Assembly (NCBI GenBank): GCA_027623795.1
Contig: JAQBUX010000002.1
Span: forward strand, 1-54,409
DNA length: 54,409 bases
DNA from: Chloroflexota bacterium
GTDB lineage: Bacteria; Chloroflexota; Dehalococcoidia; Lucifugimonadales; Lucifugimonadaceae
Direction: 5' to 3'
Every line of letters begins with the position of its first letter. Positions within the stretch are counted from its first letter, which is position 1. Positions 25,640 through 34,838 of this stretch are shown here, in pieces. A program made the translations under genes and the position numbers. Below the pieces are notes generated by a model, which was given only the letters and a program-made list of their open reading frames with translations, did not search any database and was not told the origin of the DNA.

Positions 25640-26533
25640 CCTCGCCCTGCGGAGCCTCCCACGCGACGGCCGCTCCTGCGGTTCCGTGATGTCGGGCCCT
25701 TCGCCGGGTTTCCGGAGCCGTACCTTCCAGATCACGAATCCGATAGAAATGGCCATGACGCCGAGCGCTATCAGATGGGCCTCTTGCAGGTTCCAGAACT
25801 TCTCGTCGTCCAGTCGCAGGAACTGGATCCAGAAGCGGCCGAAAGCGTAAAGGCCCAGGTAGATCATCCAGACTGCGCCATCGGGCCGGAAGCTTTTGCG
25901 GAATCGCCATATTCCGGCGAGCACAAGCATGTTCCAGATGATCTCGTATACGACAACCGGGTGGCTTCCCTGGGTGGGATCGAGAACACCGTTAAGCCGG
26001 CTCGGCGGGTTAGCGCCCGGACTGCTGGCGTGTGTGAACACCCAGCCAAAGAACAGATCAGTGTTCTTGCTCCAGTGTTCGCCGTTCATGATGTCGCCGA
26101 CGCGCCCTATAGACTGCGCCACGAGCAAGGCCGGGGCCGAAAGGTCCATCAGCTTGCCGACCGGATAGTTGGAGATGGACGCATAGATCATCCCGGCGAT
26201 CCAGCCGCCGAGTATTGCGCCCCAGAGACCGATTCCCCCACTCCATACGGCGAACCACTGAAACGGGTCGTCGAAGCCGTACGCGCCACCGCCACCAAAG
26301 TTGTCAGCCACGTGGACGATACGGGCGCCGACGATTCCGCCAAGAATCGCCCAGATCGCGGTGTTGTACACCATATCCGGGTCGAGCCGCTCCTGGCGCG
26401 CCCAGCGAGCCACCATGTAGACGGCGGTTGCCACGCCAACGAAGCTGAGCAGGCCATGCCAACTCAGCACGAATCCCCCTGTATCGATCAGGTTCGGATC
26501 GAACGGGATCTCGATCTCTAATAGTGGAAGCAT
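25628..26533 (-). CDS. lgt: prolipoprotein diacylglyceryl transferase
   Basis: Polytopic membrane enzyme of 301 residues that adds diacylglycerol to the lipobox Cys of preprolipoproteins. Seven membrane spans can be drawn. The Lgt signature appears as GRVGDIMNGEHW, with its conserved Arg and the final Asn-Gly-Glu. SWHGLLSFVG near residue 25 carries the conserved His. The ATG at 26533 is the only reasonable start, with a weak ribosome binding site. The last 30 residues are basic and are partly encoded by the start of an intergenic repeat, so the tail may be a recent extension. Its substrates in this window would include the lipoproteins at 12615, 40966 and 51075. Confidence 0.93.
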   Translation of the reverse strand: MLPLLEIEIPFDPNLIDTGGFVLSWHGLLSFVGVATAVYMVARWARQERLDPDMVYNTAIWAILGGIVGARIVHVADNFGGGGAYGFDDPFQWFAVWSGGIGLWGAILGGWIAGMIYASISNYPVGKLMDLSAPALLVAQSIGRVGDIMNGEHWSKNTDLFFGWVFTHASSPGANPPSRLNGVLDPTQGSHPVVVYEIIWNMLVLAGIWRFRKSFRPDGAVWMIYLGLYAFGRFWIQFLRLDDEKFWNLQEAHLIALGVMAISIGFVIWKVRLRKPGEGPDITEPQERPSRGRLRRARQRG

Positions 26534-26620
26534 CAGTACTTTCGATGTCCGTGTTTGGCCGAAATACGGCCAGCGTGGTGTTTAGTTGGATCGGGGTGGT
26601 ACGAGGTCGGTTTGCGGCCA

Positions 26621-26660
26621 GTGACTCCCAGTAATTCCCGGTTATTCCCGGTTATTCCGG
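26621..26660. repeat. decameric tandem repeats in a divergent promoter region
   Basis: Units GTAATTCCCG, GTTATTCCCG and GTTATTCCGG follow a degenerate fourth unit GTGACTCCCA. They lie between the starts of lgt and the recombinase gene and could be a regulatory array or simple slippage. Confidence 0.5.
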
Positions 26661-26796
26661 GGACGAATCGAGTCTAGATACCGCCCGCCGGGGGGTCAAA
26701 CGACAGGGAGCGGTCAATTCGGTCACTCTCGATTCGACGCTTCGAGCGTCGGAAGGCAACGGGCAGCGTCACACTCTGCAATGTTACCGTCTTGTC

Positions 26797-27690
26797 GTGC
26801 TTGAGCAGATCGACTCATTTCTGAACTATCTCGCCGTCGAACGTGGCCTGTCATCCAATACGCTCGACGCCTACTTCAACGATCTCACCGCTCTGGTCGA
26901 GTTTCTGGAGGCACGCGCTCAAACGGGACGCTGGGCTGATGTCAACAAGGGCGACATCGCCGCATACCTCGATGACCTTGCCGAACGCGGCTACGCACGG
27001 AGCACACGTGCTCGGAAGATCGCCGCGTTGAAGTCCATGTTCCGTTTTCTTCGGGAAGACGGGATCGTGGACGAAAACCCAACGGAATCTCTGCGGTCTC
27101 CTCGCCCGGGACGTAGCCTGCCAAAGGCGCTGTCGGTCGAGCATGTCGATCGCCTGCTCGGGAGTGTGTACAAGGACGACACGCCGGAGGGGATGCGCGA
27201 CGCGGCGATGGTGGAGGTCCTTTACGCCTCCGGTTTGCGTGTCAGCGAGCTTGTCGGGTTGGACATCCGGGACCTCGACCTCGAACTGGGCTCGGTTAGA
27301 TGCATCGGCAAAGGTTCCAAAGAGCGTGTCGTGCCACTCCACGGGCAGGCGCTGGAAACAGTCGACGCCTACCTGCAGACGGTAAGGCCTGCACTCGAGC
27401 GTCCGCCTCAATCCCAGGCGCTATTCCTCAACCGCAACGGACGTCGTCTGAGCAGACAGGGCTTCTGGCTACGACTCAAACGCGCCGCCAGGGTTGCCGG
27501 AATCTCGGACGACATCACGCCGCACACGCTCCGTCACTCCTTCGCCACCCACATGCTTCGAGGCGGCGCGTCGCTGCGCCATGTCCAGGAGATGCTCGGC
27601 CACGCCAGCATCGCCACAACTCAGATCTATACGCATCTCACCTCGGAGCACGTCCGGGAAGAGTACGACCGGGCGTTTCCCCGAGCTTAG
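26797..27690 (+). CDS. tyrosine recombinase XerC/XerD
   Basis: Tyrosine recombinase of 297 residues, the usual Xer length. These enzymes resolve chromosome dimers at dif. GTG start at 26797. The N-terminal SAM-like DNA-binding domain covers about 1-105. Catalytic residues are all present: Arg148 (YASGLRVSEL), Lys172 (GKGSKER), His243 and Arg246 (HTLRHSFATHML), His269 (LGHAS) and Tyr278 (QIYTH). Assignment to XerC or XerD is not possible by eye. No attachment site or phage genes are nearby, so a housekeeping role is more likely than integration of a mobile element. Confidence 0.9.
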   Translation: MLEQIDSFLNYLAVERGLSSNTLDAYFNDLTALVEFLEARAQTGRWADVNKGDIAAYLDDLAERGYARSTRARKIAALKSMFRFLREDGIVDENPTESLRSPRPGRSLPKALSVEHVDRLLGSVYKDDTPEGMRDAAMVEVLYASGLRVSELVGLDIRDLDLELGSVRCIGKGSKERVVPLHGQALETVDAYLQTVRPALERPPQSQALFLNRNGRRLSRQGFWLRLKRAARVAGISDDITPHTLRHSFATHMLRGGASLRHVQEMLGHASIATTQIYTHLTSEHVREEYDRAFPRA

Positions 27691-27798
27691 GGAACGGTCT
27701 CGGCTGGGGTAGACTGGCGCATTCGCAACGCGTGACCTTTGGCGGCGTGCCGACCGGGCACGCGCGCCGCCGATCCTCACTTACTGGGGGACCGACAT

Positions 27799-28515
27799 AT
27801 GACCGTTATCGCAATCGAGGGACGCGCTGGTTCCGGCGCCGTAGATGTCGGCCGAGCGGTGGCCCGTGAAATGGGCCTGGATTTCGTCGACCGACTGCTC
27901 CTCGCCGAGATCGCCCGACGCGTCGGCGCGACCGTCGAAGCCGTCCACGACTCGACTCTCCGGACACCGGGCCGCGGCGAGCGATTCGTAAACCTGGTCC
28001 AGCGCATGCTCGAGAGATCATCGGTCGCCGGGGCGGGTGGAGACCCTTACTTCGGTCCGGGTGTAGACACGCTGATCGCCCGGCCGTACGCCGAGATGAG
28101 TGTGTCGCCCGCCACCTCCGCACAGGAGGTGGACGAGCAACATTTCATAAGTACGACCGCCGAGGTGATACGAGACGTTGCGGAGGCAGGCAACGCCGTC
28201 ATCGTAAGTCGTGGCTGCGCTGCGATCTTGAGGGACAAACCGGACGTGTTGCGCGTGGGCCTGGTCGCCCAGCGTTCAGACCGGGCACGCCGGGTTCTGA
28301 GTCAATTCCAGCTTGATGACATGGAGGCCGCAGAGCAGTACGTGGACCGCTCAGACACCGCTCAGGCGCGCTATTTTGAGCGCGCTTTCGGTACCAGCCC
28401 ACTCGACCCCTTCCTGTATCATGTGATGTGGAATCTCTCCCAGGTCAGTGACGAGTGGGCAGCCGCTCGAATCATGGACGCTTCCCGGGCTCTTTCGGAG
28501 CGGACCCTGCGCTGA
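27799..28515 (+). CDS. cytidylate kinase-like family protein
   Basis: P-loop-type protein of 238 residues of the cytidylate-kinase-like family. ATG 27799 was chosen over a longer frame because of a G-rich site upstream and because MTVIAIEGRAGSG is the typical beginning. The P-loop reads EGRAGSGAVDVG, where the family consensus ends GKS/T; the Lys is absent, so phosphate binding may be altered. Family features LDFVDRLLLAEIARRVG and VIVSRGCAAIL are present. A real CMP kinase role is doubtful. An internal hairpin (28112-28132) lies in the gene. Confidence 0.7.
   Translation: MTVIAIEGRAGSGAVDVGRAVAREMGLDFVDRLLLAEIARRVGATVEAVHDSTLRTPGRGERFVNLVQRMLERSSVAGAGGDPYFGPGVDTLIARPYAEMSVSPATSAQEVDEQHFISTTAEVIRDVAEAGNAVIVSRGCAAILRDKPDVLRVGLVAQRSDRARRVLSQFQLDDMEAAEQYVDRSDTAQARYFERAFGTSPLDPFLYHVMWNLSQVSDEWAAARIMDASRALSERTLR
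28112..28132 (+). other. hairpin overlapping an internal Shine-Dalgarno-like site
   Basis: CCACCTCC and GGAGGTGG pair perfectly around GCACA inside the cytidylate-kinase-like gene. One arm contains AGGAGGTGG, an ideal anti-16S match. No start codon is suitably placed after it. Confidence 0.4.
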
Positions 28516-28555
28516 CGCCAATACCCCTCTACCCTCCCGAGTTACTTAGACACCT

Positions 28556-28930
28556 ATGCCTCGTCGTAACCGCCGTACTACCCCCTCGCCGAGCCAGCGC
28601 CGCGGCCGCCGTGAACGCCAGCCGAACGTCTTCATGGGTCCCGTGCCAGAAGACGGCGATCGCGATGACGATGACCTGCTTCTCGATGAAAGCGGCATCG
28701 CCGATATCGACGACGACGAATCCTCGGAGGGTACCGACTCCCGTCCGGCGACCGTTGCGCGTGGAGCGCGGGCGGAACGACGCCGCGCAGCACGCGCTCG
28801 GAGGGGAGCCGGAGCACGCAACCGGGCGGCAGTTTTCTCACAGAACCTGCCGGCGGAGCTGAAGAAACTCGGGGTAATGGTCGGGGGCACTGTGATCATC
28901 CTCGGTGTCCTTACCGTCGTACTTCGGTAG
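28556..28930 (+). CDS. small protein with basic N-terminus, acidic middle and C-terminal span
   Basis: A protein of 124 residues from ATG 28556. The first 25 residues are strongly basic, followed by an acidic stretch (DGDRDDDDLLLDESG) and an Arg/Ala-rich helix. A single C-terminal hydrophobic span (VMVGGTVIILGVLTVVL) follows, which suggests a tail-anchored protein with a cytoplasmic charged domain. No family is recognised. It starts 40 bases after the kinase-like gene, probably in the same transcript. No clear ribosome binding site is seen. Confidence 0.55.
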   Translation: MPRRNRRTTPSPSQRRGRRERQPNVFMGPVPEDGDRDDDDLLLDESGIADIDDDESSEGTDSRPATVARGARAERRRAARARRGAGARNRAAVFSQNLPAELKKLGVMVGGTVIILGVLTVVLR

Positions 28931-29165
28931 TCGCCGCACGGGAACGATCCTCTCCCAACCGGGGGCTCTCTGAGCGCGGGTCGGTGTGAGGGAGAAGTCC
29001 CCATCGTGGATCTACCCTCCGCAACCGCCCGCCGAGTTTCCGGGGAGGATTCAGAACAGCGTTGGTGGAACCATCAAGTGCGATCCAGTTCCGATTCACA
29101 GATTTCATACCTGACGACCGCCGTTTCAGAGGACCCGAATTGACTATTCGGCTACCCTAGACTTG

Positions 29166-31058
29166 ATGCCAACGTCCCCCGCCAGCAAACCTGTGACCCG
29201 CGCTCGCCGTTTCGCCCGGCGACTCGCCGCTGTCCCGCTTTCGCCCGGCGTGTATCTCATGCGGGCCGAATCTGGCGACATCTTGTACGTCGGCAAAGCG
29301 TCCGTCCTGCGCAATCGGCTTCGCTCGTACTTCGGGTCCGATTCAGGGCTCGACCCGAAGACACGAACGCTCGTGTCGCACATCGCCGATTTCGAGTACA
29401 TCGTCACCGAGTCCGAACAGGAAGCCCTCCTTCTCGAAAACAGCCTGATCAAGCAGCACAAGCCCCGATACAACATCAGGCTGAAGGACGACAAGACCTA
29501 CCCGTACATCAAGATCGACGTCAACGAGCCGTACCCGCAGGTTTTCGTGACACGGCGCACCGCCAACGACGGCGCGCGCTACTTCGGCCCATTCGCGAGC
29601 GCCGGTAGCGTACGCAAGACGCTGGACCTCCTGAAGCGACTGTTCCCCTACCGCTCATGCACAAAGGCGATCACGGGCACAGACGACCGGCCATGCCTGG
29701 ACTTTCATATCAAGCGTTGCGTCGGGCCTTGCATCGGGGCGGTCGATCGCGACGAATACATGCATGTCATCAACCAGGTGATCATGTTCCTCGAGGGCGA
29801 TACCAGGGGCGTCGTCAGCGGTCTGGACGACGAGATGATGGTGGCGTCCGATGCGCTGGAGTTCGAGCGCGCCGGGGCGCTCCGCGATCAGCTCCGGGCG
29901 ATCGAGAGGGTGTACGAGGGCCAGAAGGTACTTTCGATGTCCGGGGAGAACCTGGACGTGATCGCGATCGCCAGCGACCGGGATGAGGCGTGGGTGGAGG
30001 TTTTCTTTGTCCGACGCGGCAACCTGATCGGTCGAGACCACTTCATCATGGCGGGCGCGAGGGACGAGGACGCCTCGGGCATCCTCACCCAGTTCATCAA
30101 GCAGTTCTACGACTCGGCGTCACACGTCCCGCGGCGTGTGCTCGTGCCGGTCGAGATCGAAGACGCCGGCGTGATCGAGTCATGGCTCTCGGAGCGCCGT
30201 CACGGACCCGTCAACCTGTCGGTGCCGAGACGGGGCGAGAAACGCCGCCTTCTGGAGATGGTCGGCCAGAACGCGGCGGAGGGGCTTGAGCAGCTCAAGT
30301 TGAAGTGGCTCTCCGATTCTGACGTGATGGATTCAGCCATGCAGCAGCTCCAGGAGGAGCTCAGCCTGCCCCGCCTCCCGCACCGGATGGAGTGCTACGA
30401 CATATCGCACATCCAGGGCACAAATACCGTCGCGTCGATGGTGGTGTTCGAGGACGGAAAGCCGAAGACGTCCGACTACCGGCGCTTCAAGATCAAAACC
30501 CACGACAAGAACGACGACTTCGCGTCGATGCGTGAGGTGCTCCGTCGGCGTTTCTCTCGCCTCCAGAAAGCCGTGGAAGCCCGGAACGACGATGAAAAGT
30601 CCGGGGAAGTAACGAAAACGGACTCCTTCGGGATCGTGCCAGACCTTGTACTGATCGATGGCGGCAAAGGCCAGTTGAGCTCCGTACTACAAGTGATGTT
30701 GGAACTCGGCGTGGAAGGTGTCCCGCTCGCCAGCCTGGCAAAGCAAGAGGAAGAGATATTCATACCGGACTCGACAGACCCATTTGTACTCCCGCGCGGT
30801 TCGCAAGGGCTGTTCCTGGTCCAACGCATCAGGGACGAGGCGCATCGGTTCGCCATCACTTTCCATCGCAATCTGCGGTCCAAAAGCGCCCGCCAGTCAG
30901 CGTTGGACCTGGTACCGGGGATCGGACCGAAACGCAAACGCCAGCTTGTAAGGCAGTTTGGTTCGCTCAAGGGCATACGTGAGGCGTCGCTAGACGATCT
31001 CGCTGCGTCCCCCGGAATGACGCGCAAACTGGCGGAGACCGTCAAGGAGCACGTCTGA
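29166..31058 (+). CDS. uvrC: excinuclease ABC subunit C
   Basis: UvrC makes both incisions in nucleotide excision repair. The protein has 630 residues from ATG 29166; an adjacent TTG would add one residue. Domains in order: GIY-YIG endonuclease (SPGVYLMRAESGDILYVGKA, about 25-110), the Cys-containing region (CTKAITGTDDRPCLDFHIKRCVGPC), a UvrB-binding UVR motif (about 210-245), the RNase-H-like second nuclease (ECYDISHIQG with its Asp, and DLVLIDGGKGQL), and two C-terminal helix-hairpin-helix motifs (VPGIGPKRKRQL, SPGMTRKLAET). All expected parts are present. No uvrA or uvrB in the window. Confidence 0.96.
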   Translation: MPTSPASKPVTRARRFARRLAAVPLSPGVYLMRAESGDILYVGKASVLRNRLRSYFGSDSGLDPKTRTLVSHIADFEYIVTESEQEALLLENSLIKQHKPRYNIRLKDDKTYPYIKIDVNEPYPQVFVTRRTANDGARYFGPFASAGSVRKTLDLLKRLFPYRSCTKAITGTDDRPCLDFHIKRCVGPCIGAVDRDEYMHVINQVIMFLEGDTRGVVSGLDDEMMVASDALEFERAGALRDQLRAIERVYEGQKVLSMSGENLDVIAIASDRDEAWVEVFFVRRGNLIGRDHFIMAGARDEDASGILTQFIKQFYDSASHVPRRVLVPVEIEDAGVIESWLSERRHGPVNLSVPRRGEKRRLLEMVGQNAAEGLEQLKLKWLSDSDVMDSAMQQLQEELSLPRLPHRMECYDISHIQGTNTVASMVVFEDGKPKTSDYRRFKIKTHDKNDDFASMREVLRRRFSRLQKAVEARNDDEKSGEVTKTDSFGIVPDLVLIDGGKGQLSSVLQVMLELGVEGVPLASLAKQEEEIFIPDSTDPFVLPRGSQGLFLVQRIRDEAHRFAITFHRNLRSKSARQSALDLVPGIGPKRKRQLVRQFGSLKGIREASLDDLAASPGMTRKLAETVKEHV

Positions 31059-31280
31059 TCAGGAGCGCCCGCCTCTGTGGCCTCAGCAACGCTTCTGCCC
31101 GCCACGCCGGACCGTGGGCATCGGGTGTCCTATCCCCGGCCGTGCAGCGTGGGTCGCGTCTCGCGCAAGCGTGAAACACGTTGCCGAGAGAGTCGTTGGG
31201 AGTGCCACGCGCGCCACTGCACGGCTGCGACTCAAGTGGGAAGCACTTCTACCGGCTGAACTGCGCGGGGGCCTGCCACG

Positions 31281-32276
31281 ATGCTGGCGCTGAGTTTCGA
31301 GGCACCTGGTCGCGTGGAGTTTGTCGAGCGTCGCACCCCCCGCATCGTCAGCGACACCGACGTCATTGTTCGTGTCACCACGACGGCCATTGGCCCGCGC
31401 GACATCGCCCGCTACGGAGGACCGGATCCGTGGCCCGGAACTGTACCCGGCGCGGAGTTTTGCGGCGTTGTCGATGAAACCGGGGCCGAGGTCGGGTCCG
31501 TCGGCCTCGGAGATCTTGTAACGGGGATAGGCGTGTTCGATCAGGGCGGCGTGCGGCGGGCCTTCGGATGCGACGGCCTCGACGGCGGAAACGCCCTTTA
31601 CGTACGCGTTCCCGATGCCGACAACACCCTTCTCAAGGTTCCGACCGCGGCCATCGAGGAGCGGGCGCTTCTGCTCGGCGACACCTATGCCCTCGGAGCC
31701 GCAGCGGCGAAGCTGGCCCTGGCGACCGGCGCCGCACGCATCGGGGTGATCGGCTGCGACCCTTACGGGGCGGCCGCTCTTATCGCGTTACGGGACGCTG
31801 GCATCAAGGACGTTGTCGCCCTGGACGACGACGATAGACGACTTGGACTGGCGCGCAGGCTGGGAGCGGTTTCGTTTGACACGGCTGAGCCGCAGGTCTG
31901 CGACACGGTGCGGGAAGAGACCGGAGGAGACGGTCCGGGCGCGGTGATTGTCGGGGCCGGAGTCGGGCAAGACAAAATCGATATCGCGCGGCGACTGGCC
32001 GGTCCAGACGGCGTCGTGATCCACACCGAACCGGCTGTCCCGGGTTTTCCCCTACCCGAACCCGCGGAACTCGCCGGGGCCACCCTCCCCGTTGTCCTCC
32101 GAGTCGCGCCGCCAGACCGGACGACGGTGTCGAAAACGATGCTCGCCCTCTGGGGCGGAACGCTGGACCTGGCCCCGATCGTGTCGCACGTGATGCCGAT
32201 CAGCGACGCGGCAGAGGGCTATCGACAGCTCGACGCCCGGGAACGCGGCGTGCACAAAGTCTTGCTCAAGATCTAA
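31281..32276 (+). CDS. medium-chain dehydrogenase/reductase without zinc ligands
   Basis: MDR-superfamily oxidoreductase of 331 residues. The GroES-like N-terminal domain includes VIVRVTTTAIGPRDIARYGG, where zinc-dependent members have a Cys-Gly-x-Asp (CGTD) motif, and VPGAEFCGVVDETG. The four-Cys structural zinc lobe is absent. The nucleotide-binding part (IGVIGCDPYGAAALIALRD) replaces the usual GxGxxG with a weaker version. Zinc-independent reductase activity, or loss of activity, is therefore likely. It is single-copy with no linked pathway genes. Confidence 0.7.
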   Translation: MLALSFEAPGRVEFVERRTPRIVSDTDVIVRVTTTAIGPRDIARYGGPDPWPGTVPGAEFCGVVDETGAEVGSVGLGDLVTGIGVFDQGGVRRAFGCDGLDGGNALYVRVPDADNTLLKVPTAAIEERALLLGDTYALGAAAAKLALATGAARIGVIGCDPYGAAALIALRDAGIKDVVALDDDDRRLGLARRLGAVSFDTAEPQVCDTVREETGGDGPGAVIVGAGVGQDKIDIARRLAGPDGVVIHTEPAVPGFPLPEPAELAGATLPVVLRVAPPDRTTVSKTMLALWGGTLDLAPIVSHVMPISDAAEGYRQLDARERGVHKVLLKI

Positions 32277-32357
32277 CCGGGCCCGTCTGAGCCCGGACAA
32301 TGGGAGGCTTGGTGATCGCGCACCGCGCGGCCGCATCGCCACATCCTCGCCGCAGGT

Positions 32358-33119
32358 CTAGAACGAGGTCGGGCGGCTTCCACGGGCGAGGTTGCCACGG
32401 CGTTCCTGCAGTACCTGAATAATTACGTCCAGACTGGCGATCGACTCCGGGAGTGAGATACGTCCATCCGGGAACAGTACCTCGATCCGTGGTTGCACAG
32501 GCTGATCCGTGGTCGATGAGGACGACGTGTGTTGGGGCGACGCGTCGTCCAACAGCGATGGGATATCAAGAAATCCCCTCCCGGAACGGTTGTCGCCGGT
32601 TGGCGGACGGGCATGATCCTCGGAGATCGACGCCCTCCGGCCGACCGACATCGAACCGGAGCCAGACAGTAGCGGCAACACTTCTTCAAAGACTCGGGCG
32701 ACCACAGGCAAGCGGCGCTCTATATCCATGCGGCCGGCGCCGGTGATGTCCTCGATCAGCAAGGCGAGTCGGGCGCGATCCGGTGGTATTCCCTCAAGCC
32801 GTCTGGCGAGTTCGACAAAAAGCGAGACCGAGGACGCCAGATCGTGACGCGCCATCGCCGTCTCTTCCGGCGTAAGCGGGTTGACGGCCCTGAGGCCGTT
32901 TCGAGAAAGGCGAATCGTGCCGCGCCCCTCTGCGATACCCCAGATCCGCATGGCGCCAAGCCGGGCGCCAAACCCGCCGCCGCGATCGCTCATCTGCAAC
33001 GCGCTCGCGAGCGTTGCCCGGGTCACGGAGCCCATGAACTCCCGCGCGATACGACGGCCAATTGCCAGCGAATCATTGAGCGAAGCGTCCGGGTATTCGT
33101 ACTGTCCTAATTTTCCCAA
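32358..33119 (-). CDS. hypothetical protein with winged-helix-like N-terminal domain
   Basis: A protein of 253 residues from TTG 33119. Residues 1-80 look like a DNA-binding winged helix: YPDASLNDSLAIGRRIAREF, then TRATLASALQMSDRGGGFGARLGAMRIWGI, then the wing EGRGTIRLSRNG. A helical middle (90-150) follows, then a Ser/Asp-rich probably disordered segment, and a C-terminal helix (DVIIQVLQERRGNL). No named family can be given. A transcriptional or chromosome-associated role is possible. It converges with the MDR gene. Confidence 0.6.
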   Translation of the reverse strand: MGKLGQYEYPDASLNDSLAIGRRIAREFMGSVTRATLASALQMSDRGGGFGARLGAMRIWGIAEGRGTIRLSRNGLRAVNPLTPEETAMARHDLASSVSLFVELARRLEGIPPDRARLALLIEDITGAGRMDIERRLPVVARVFEEVLPLLSGSGSMSVGRRASISEDHARPPTGDNRSGRGFLDIPSLLDDASPQHTSSSSTTDQPVQPRIEVLFPDGRISLPESIASLDVIIQVLQERRGNLARGSRPTSF

Positions 33120-34146
33120 TACTCATCGTCCTGATTCTATGGATATCCACGAACAAATAGGCCTGGAAGGCCCGGAGAACGCCCGGTAGCGCCGGATCAG
33201 TATCTGAAGACCCTCAGAAGCGAATCATCGCCCGTATGGGCGATCTTGAACGGCGGGCATTTTCCCCAACCCGCAGACGCTGAGGAGGTTCTTTTTCCCC
33301 GGCATACACGGCATGTATCCGAGGTTTTTGCTGTCCATACCGGCATTATGCCGGATTAATCGCCGTTTGTCCACCGGCAAATCATCCGACTTGCCCGATG
33401 CATTGGCGATTTGCCTACCGTTCACGGCAATCATGCCTTCATGTTGCCGGTCTCGCCGGGGGTACACGGTCGCGTGTAGGGAACCGGCGGCCGCACCTGG
33501 CGGCCCTCGCTCTGCAATCAAGTCGAGGATCAGCCAGCGAGCATGACCTCGCTACTTCGCGCCGAGCCAGACGGTCACGTTCATGTCATGACAAACACTC
33601 AGGAAACCCGGAAACCCGCCGATTGACCGCTTGATTCCGATCTGGGGCGCATCGGCGGACCTATCGAATGAAGGCGGCACAGCTCAGGCTTCGATTCGTG
33701 TGCAGTCCAGGTGAGGGCAGATCCGGAGCCCGTGACCAACGAACCACATCTGCGTCGAGCATCAAACGTCCCGGCCCGTATGTGTCTCTCCATCGCGCTT
33801 TCAAGCGTGGCCGGACGCGGATCGCCACAACTGCTACGGCCCTCTGGCATGTCGCTTGTGATCTGCACGTCGCTGCGGCACAGACCTCGCAGCGGCGCGC
33901 CCGCCCGCTCGCGAACACCGGATTTGTACGGCGGGGCGTTGCCTCGTCACCCGGCCGGTGGACCGACAGCCTGCCGCTCTTGACGCCATGGTCTGTGAAA
34001 ATATCGAAGCGACCGGGCGCTCGATAAGAGTGACCCGCGCTTCGGCGAAGTGCGGTTATTCCCCAGTTCGCCAGGCACGGATCGGCTACGGGGTTGTGCC
34101 TGACGGTAAAGCCGGGAACCTACTGCACAAATACTGTAGCCGGGAT

Positions 34147-34182
34147 CATGCCGGGCTGGTGGCGTAATCCCCGGCATGTTTT
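34147..34182 (+). terminator. rho-independent terminator in gene-poor region
   Basis: CATGCCGGG (34147-34155) pairs with CCCGGCATG (34170-34178) and is followed by TTTT. It would terminate a plus-strand transcript from the 33.7-34.1 kb region, where no convincing gene is seen. Confidence 0.6.
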
Positions 34183-34261
34183 ACGTTATGTTTAGCTAAT
34201 GATACTTCGCGAGGTTCGCTGGCTCAGGTACGAAAGTACCCCGCAGTCGCGGAGTGCTCCG

Positions 34262-34460
34262 GGGCGGCGGCGCACGATAATGAACATATTTTGACAATAC
34301 GTTCGGTTTCACAAACGTCAATATTGATGCTGGTCCGTATTCAAGATCAGTAATATGTACAAGCGATTAGAAAGATATACTGGTAGCATTCTTGCTCCAT
34401 GTCATCGGCATTATTCGCTTCAATAAGAATTGCGTGTAGCTTAACGAAATAAAAGACCGA
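34262..34460. other. AT-rich island
   Basis: About 200 bases that are visibly AT-rich against a GC-rich background, with TTGACA at about 34291 and many A/T runs. No gene is found inside. Possible origins are a regulatory region, an old insertion or a junction of transferred DNA. Confidence 0.45.
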
Positions 34461-34838
34461 TCACGTCCCCGCCAGCGCGGTCGAACCACGCTGGTCTTTG
34501 CCACCTACCCCACCGCAGCCAACGCCGCCTCGTCAGCCAGAAGATGCGCCAGCGGATGCACGCGGACCGCGAGCCCACAGGCGCCCGACTCCTCATATGC
34601 GCCGGCCATAGTTAGCCCGTGACTCCCGTGGCGACCGCGCCGGGCACGCCAAACAAGGCGGCGGAACCTGCCGTGATTCCGGCTTATACTGCCGCTGCCC
34701 AACGATTCCTCCCCAATGGCAGGTGATTGAGGGATTCAGGCGACCTGTGCGCAGCCGAGGGCGCGCAATCATCATCACTCGAACGCGCGTCCGAGCAGCC
34801 GTGAGGCTCCGGAGGCAAGGTCTAAGGTTCCGCCGATC

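Larger units (their letters stand above)
33120..34838. other. 1.7-kb gene-poor region
   Basis: No reading frame here has a recognisable product. Contents: a palindrome CCGGCAT-T-ATGCCGG at 33340-33354, a terminator-like hairpin at 34147-34182 and an AT-rich island at 34262-34460. Two minus-strand short frames with coding-like composition also occur (33552-33680, ending NVTVWLGAK; and 34505-34612, MAGAYEESGACGLAVRVHPL and onward). These could be remnants of decayed genes. No transposase, integrase or direct repeats bounding an element were found. Confidence 0.5.

Noticed and set aside
26797-27690. Tyrosine recombinase as integrase of a mobile element
   Set aside because: Length and motifs fit housekeeping Xer proteins; no att-like repeats, tRNA junction or phage genes nearby.
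33552-33680. 42-residue minus-strand frame ending NVTVWLGAK
   Set aside because: Coding-like composition but no ribosome binding site, no family and no conserved context visible.
34505-34612. Short minus-strand frame starting MAGAYEESGACG
   Set aside because: Could be a gene remnant, but no domain is recognisable and the upstream extension is low-complexity.
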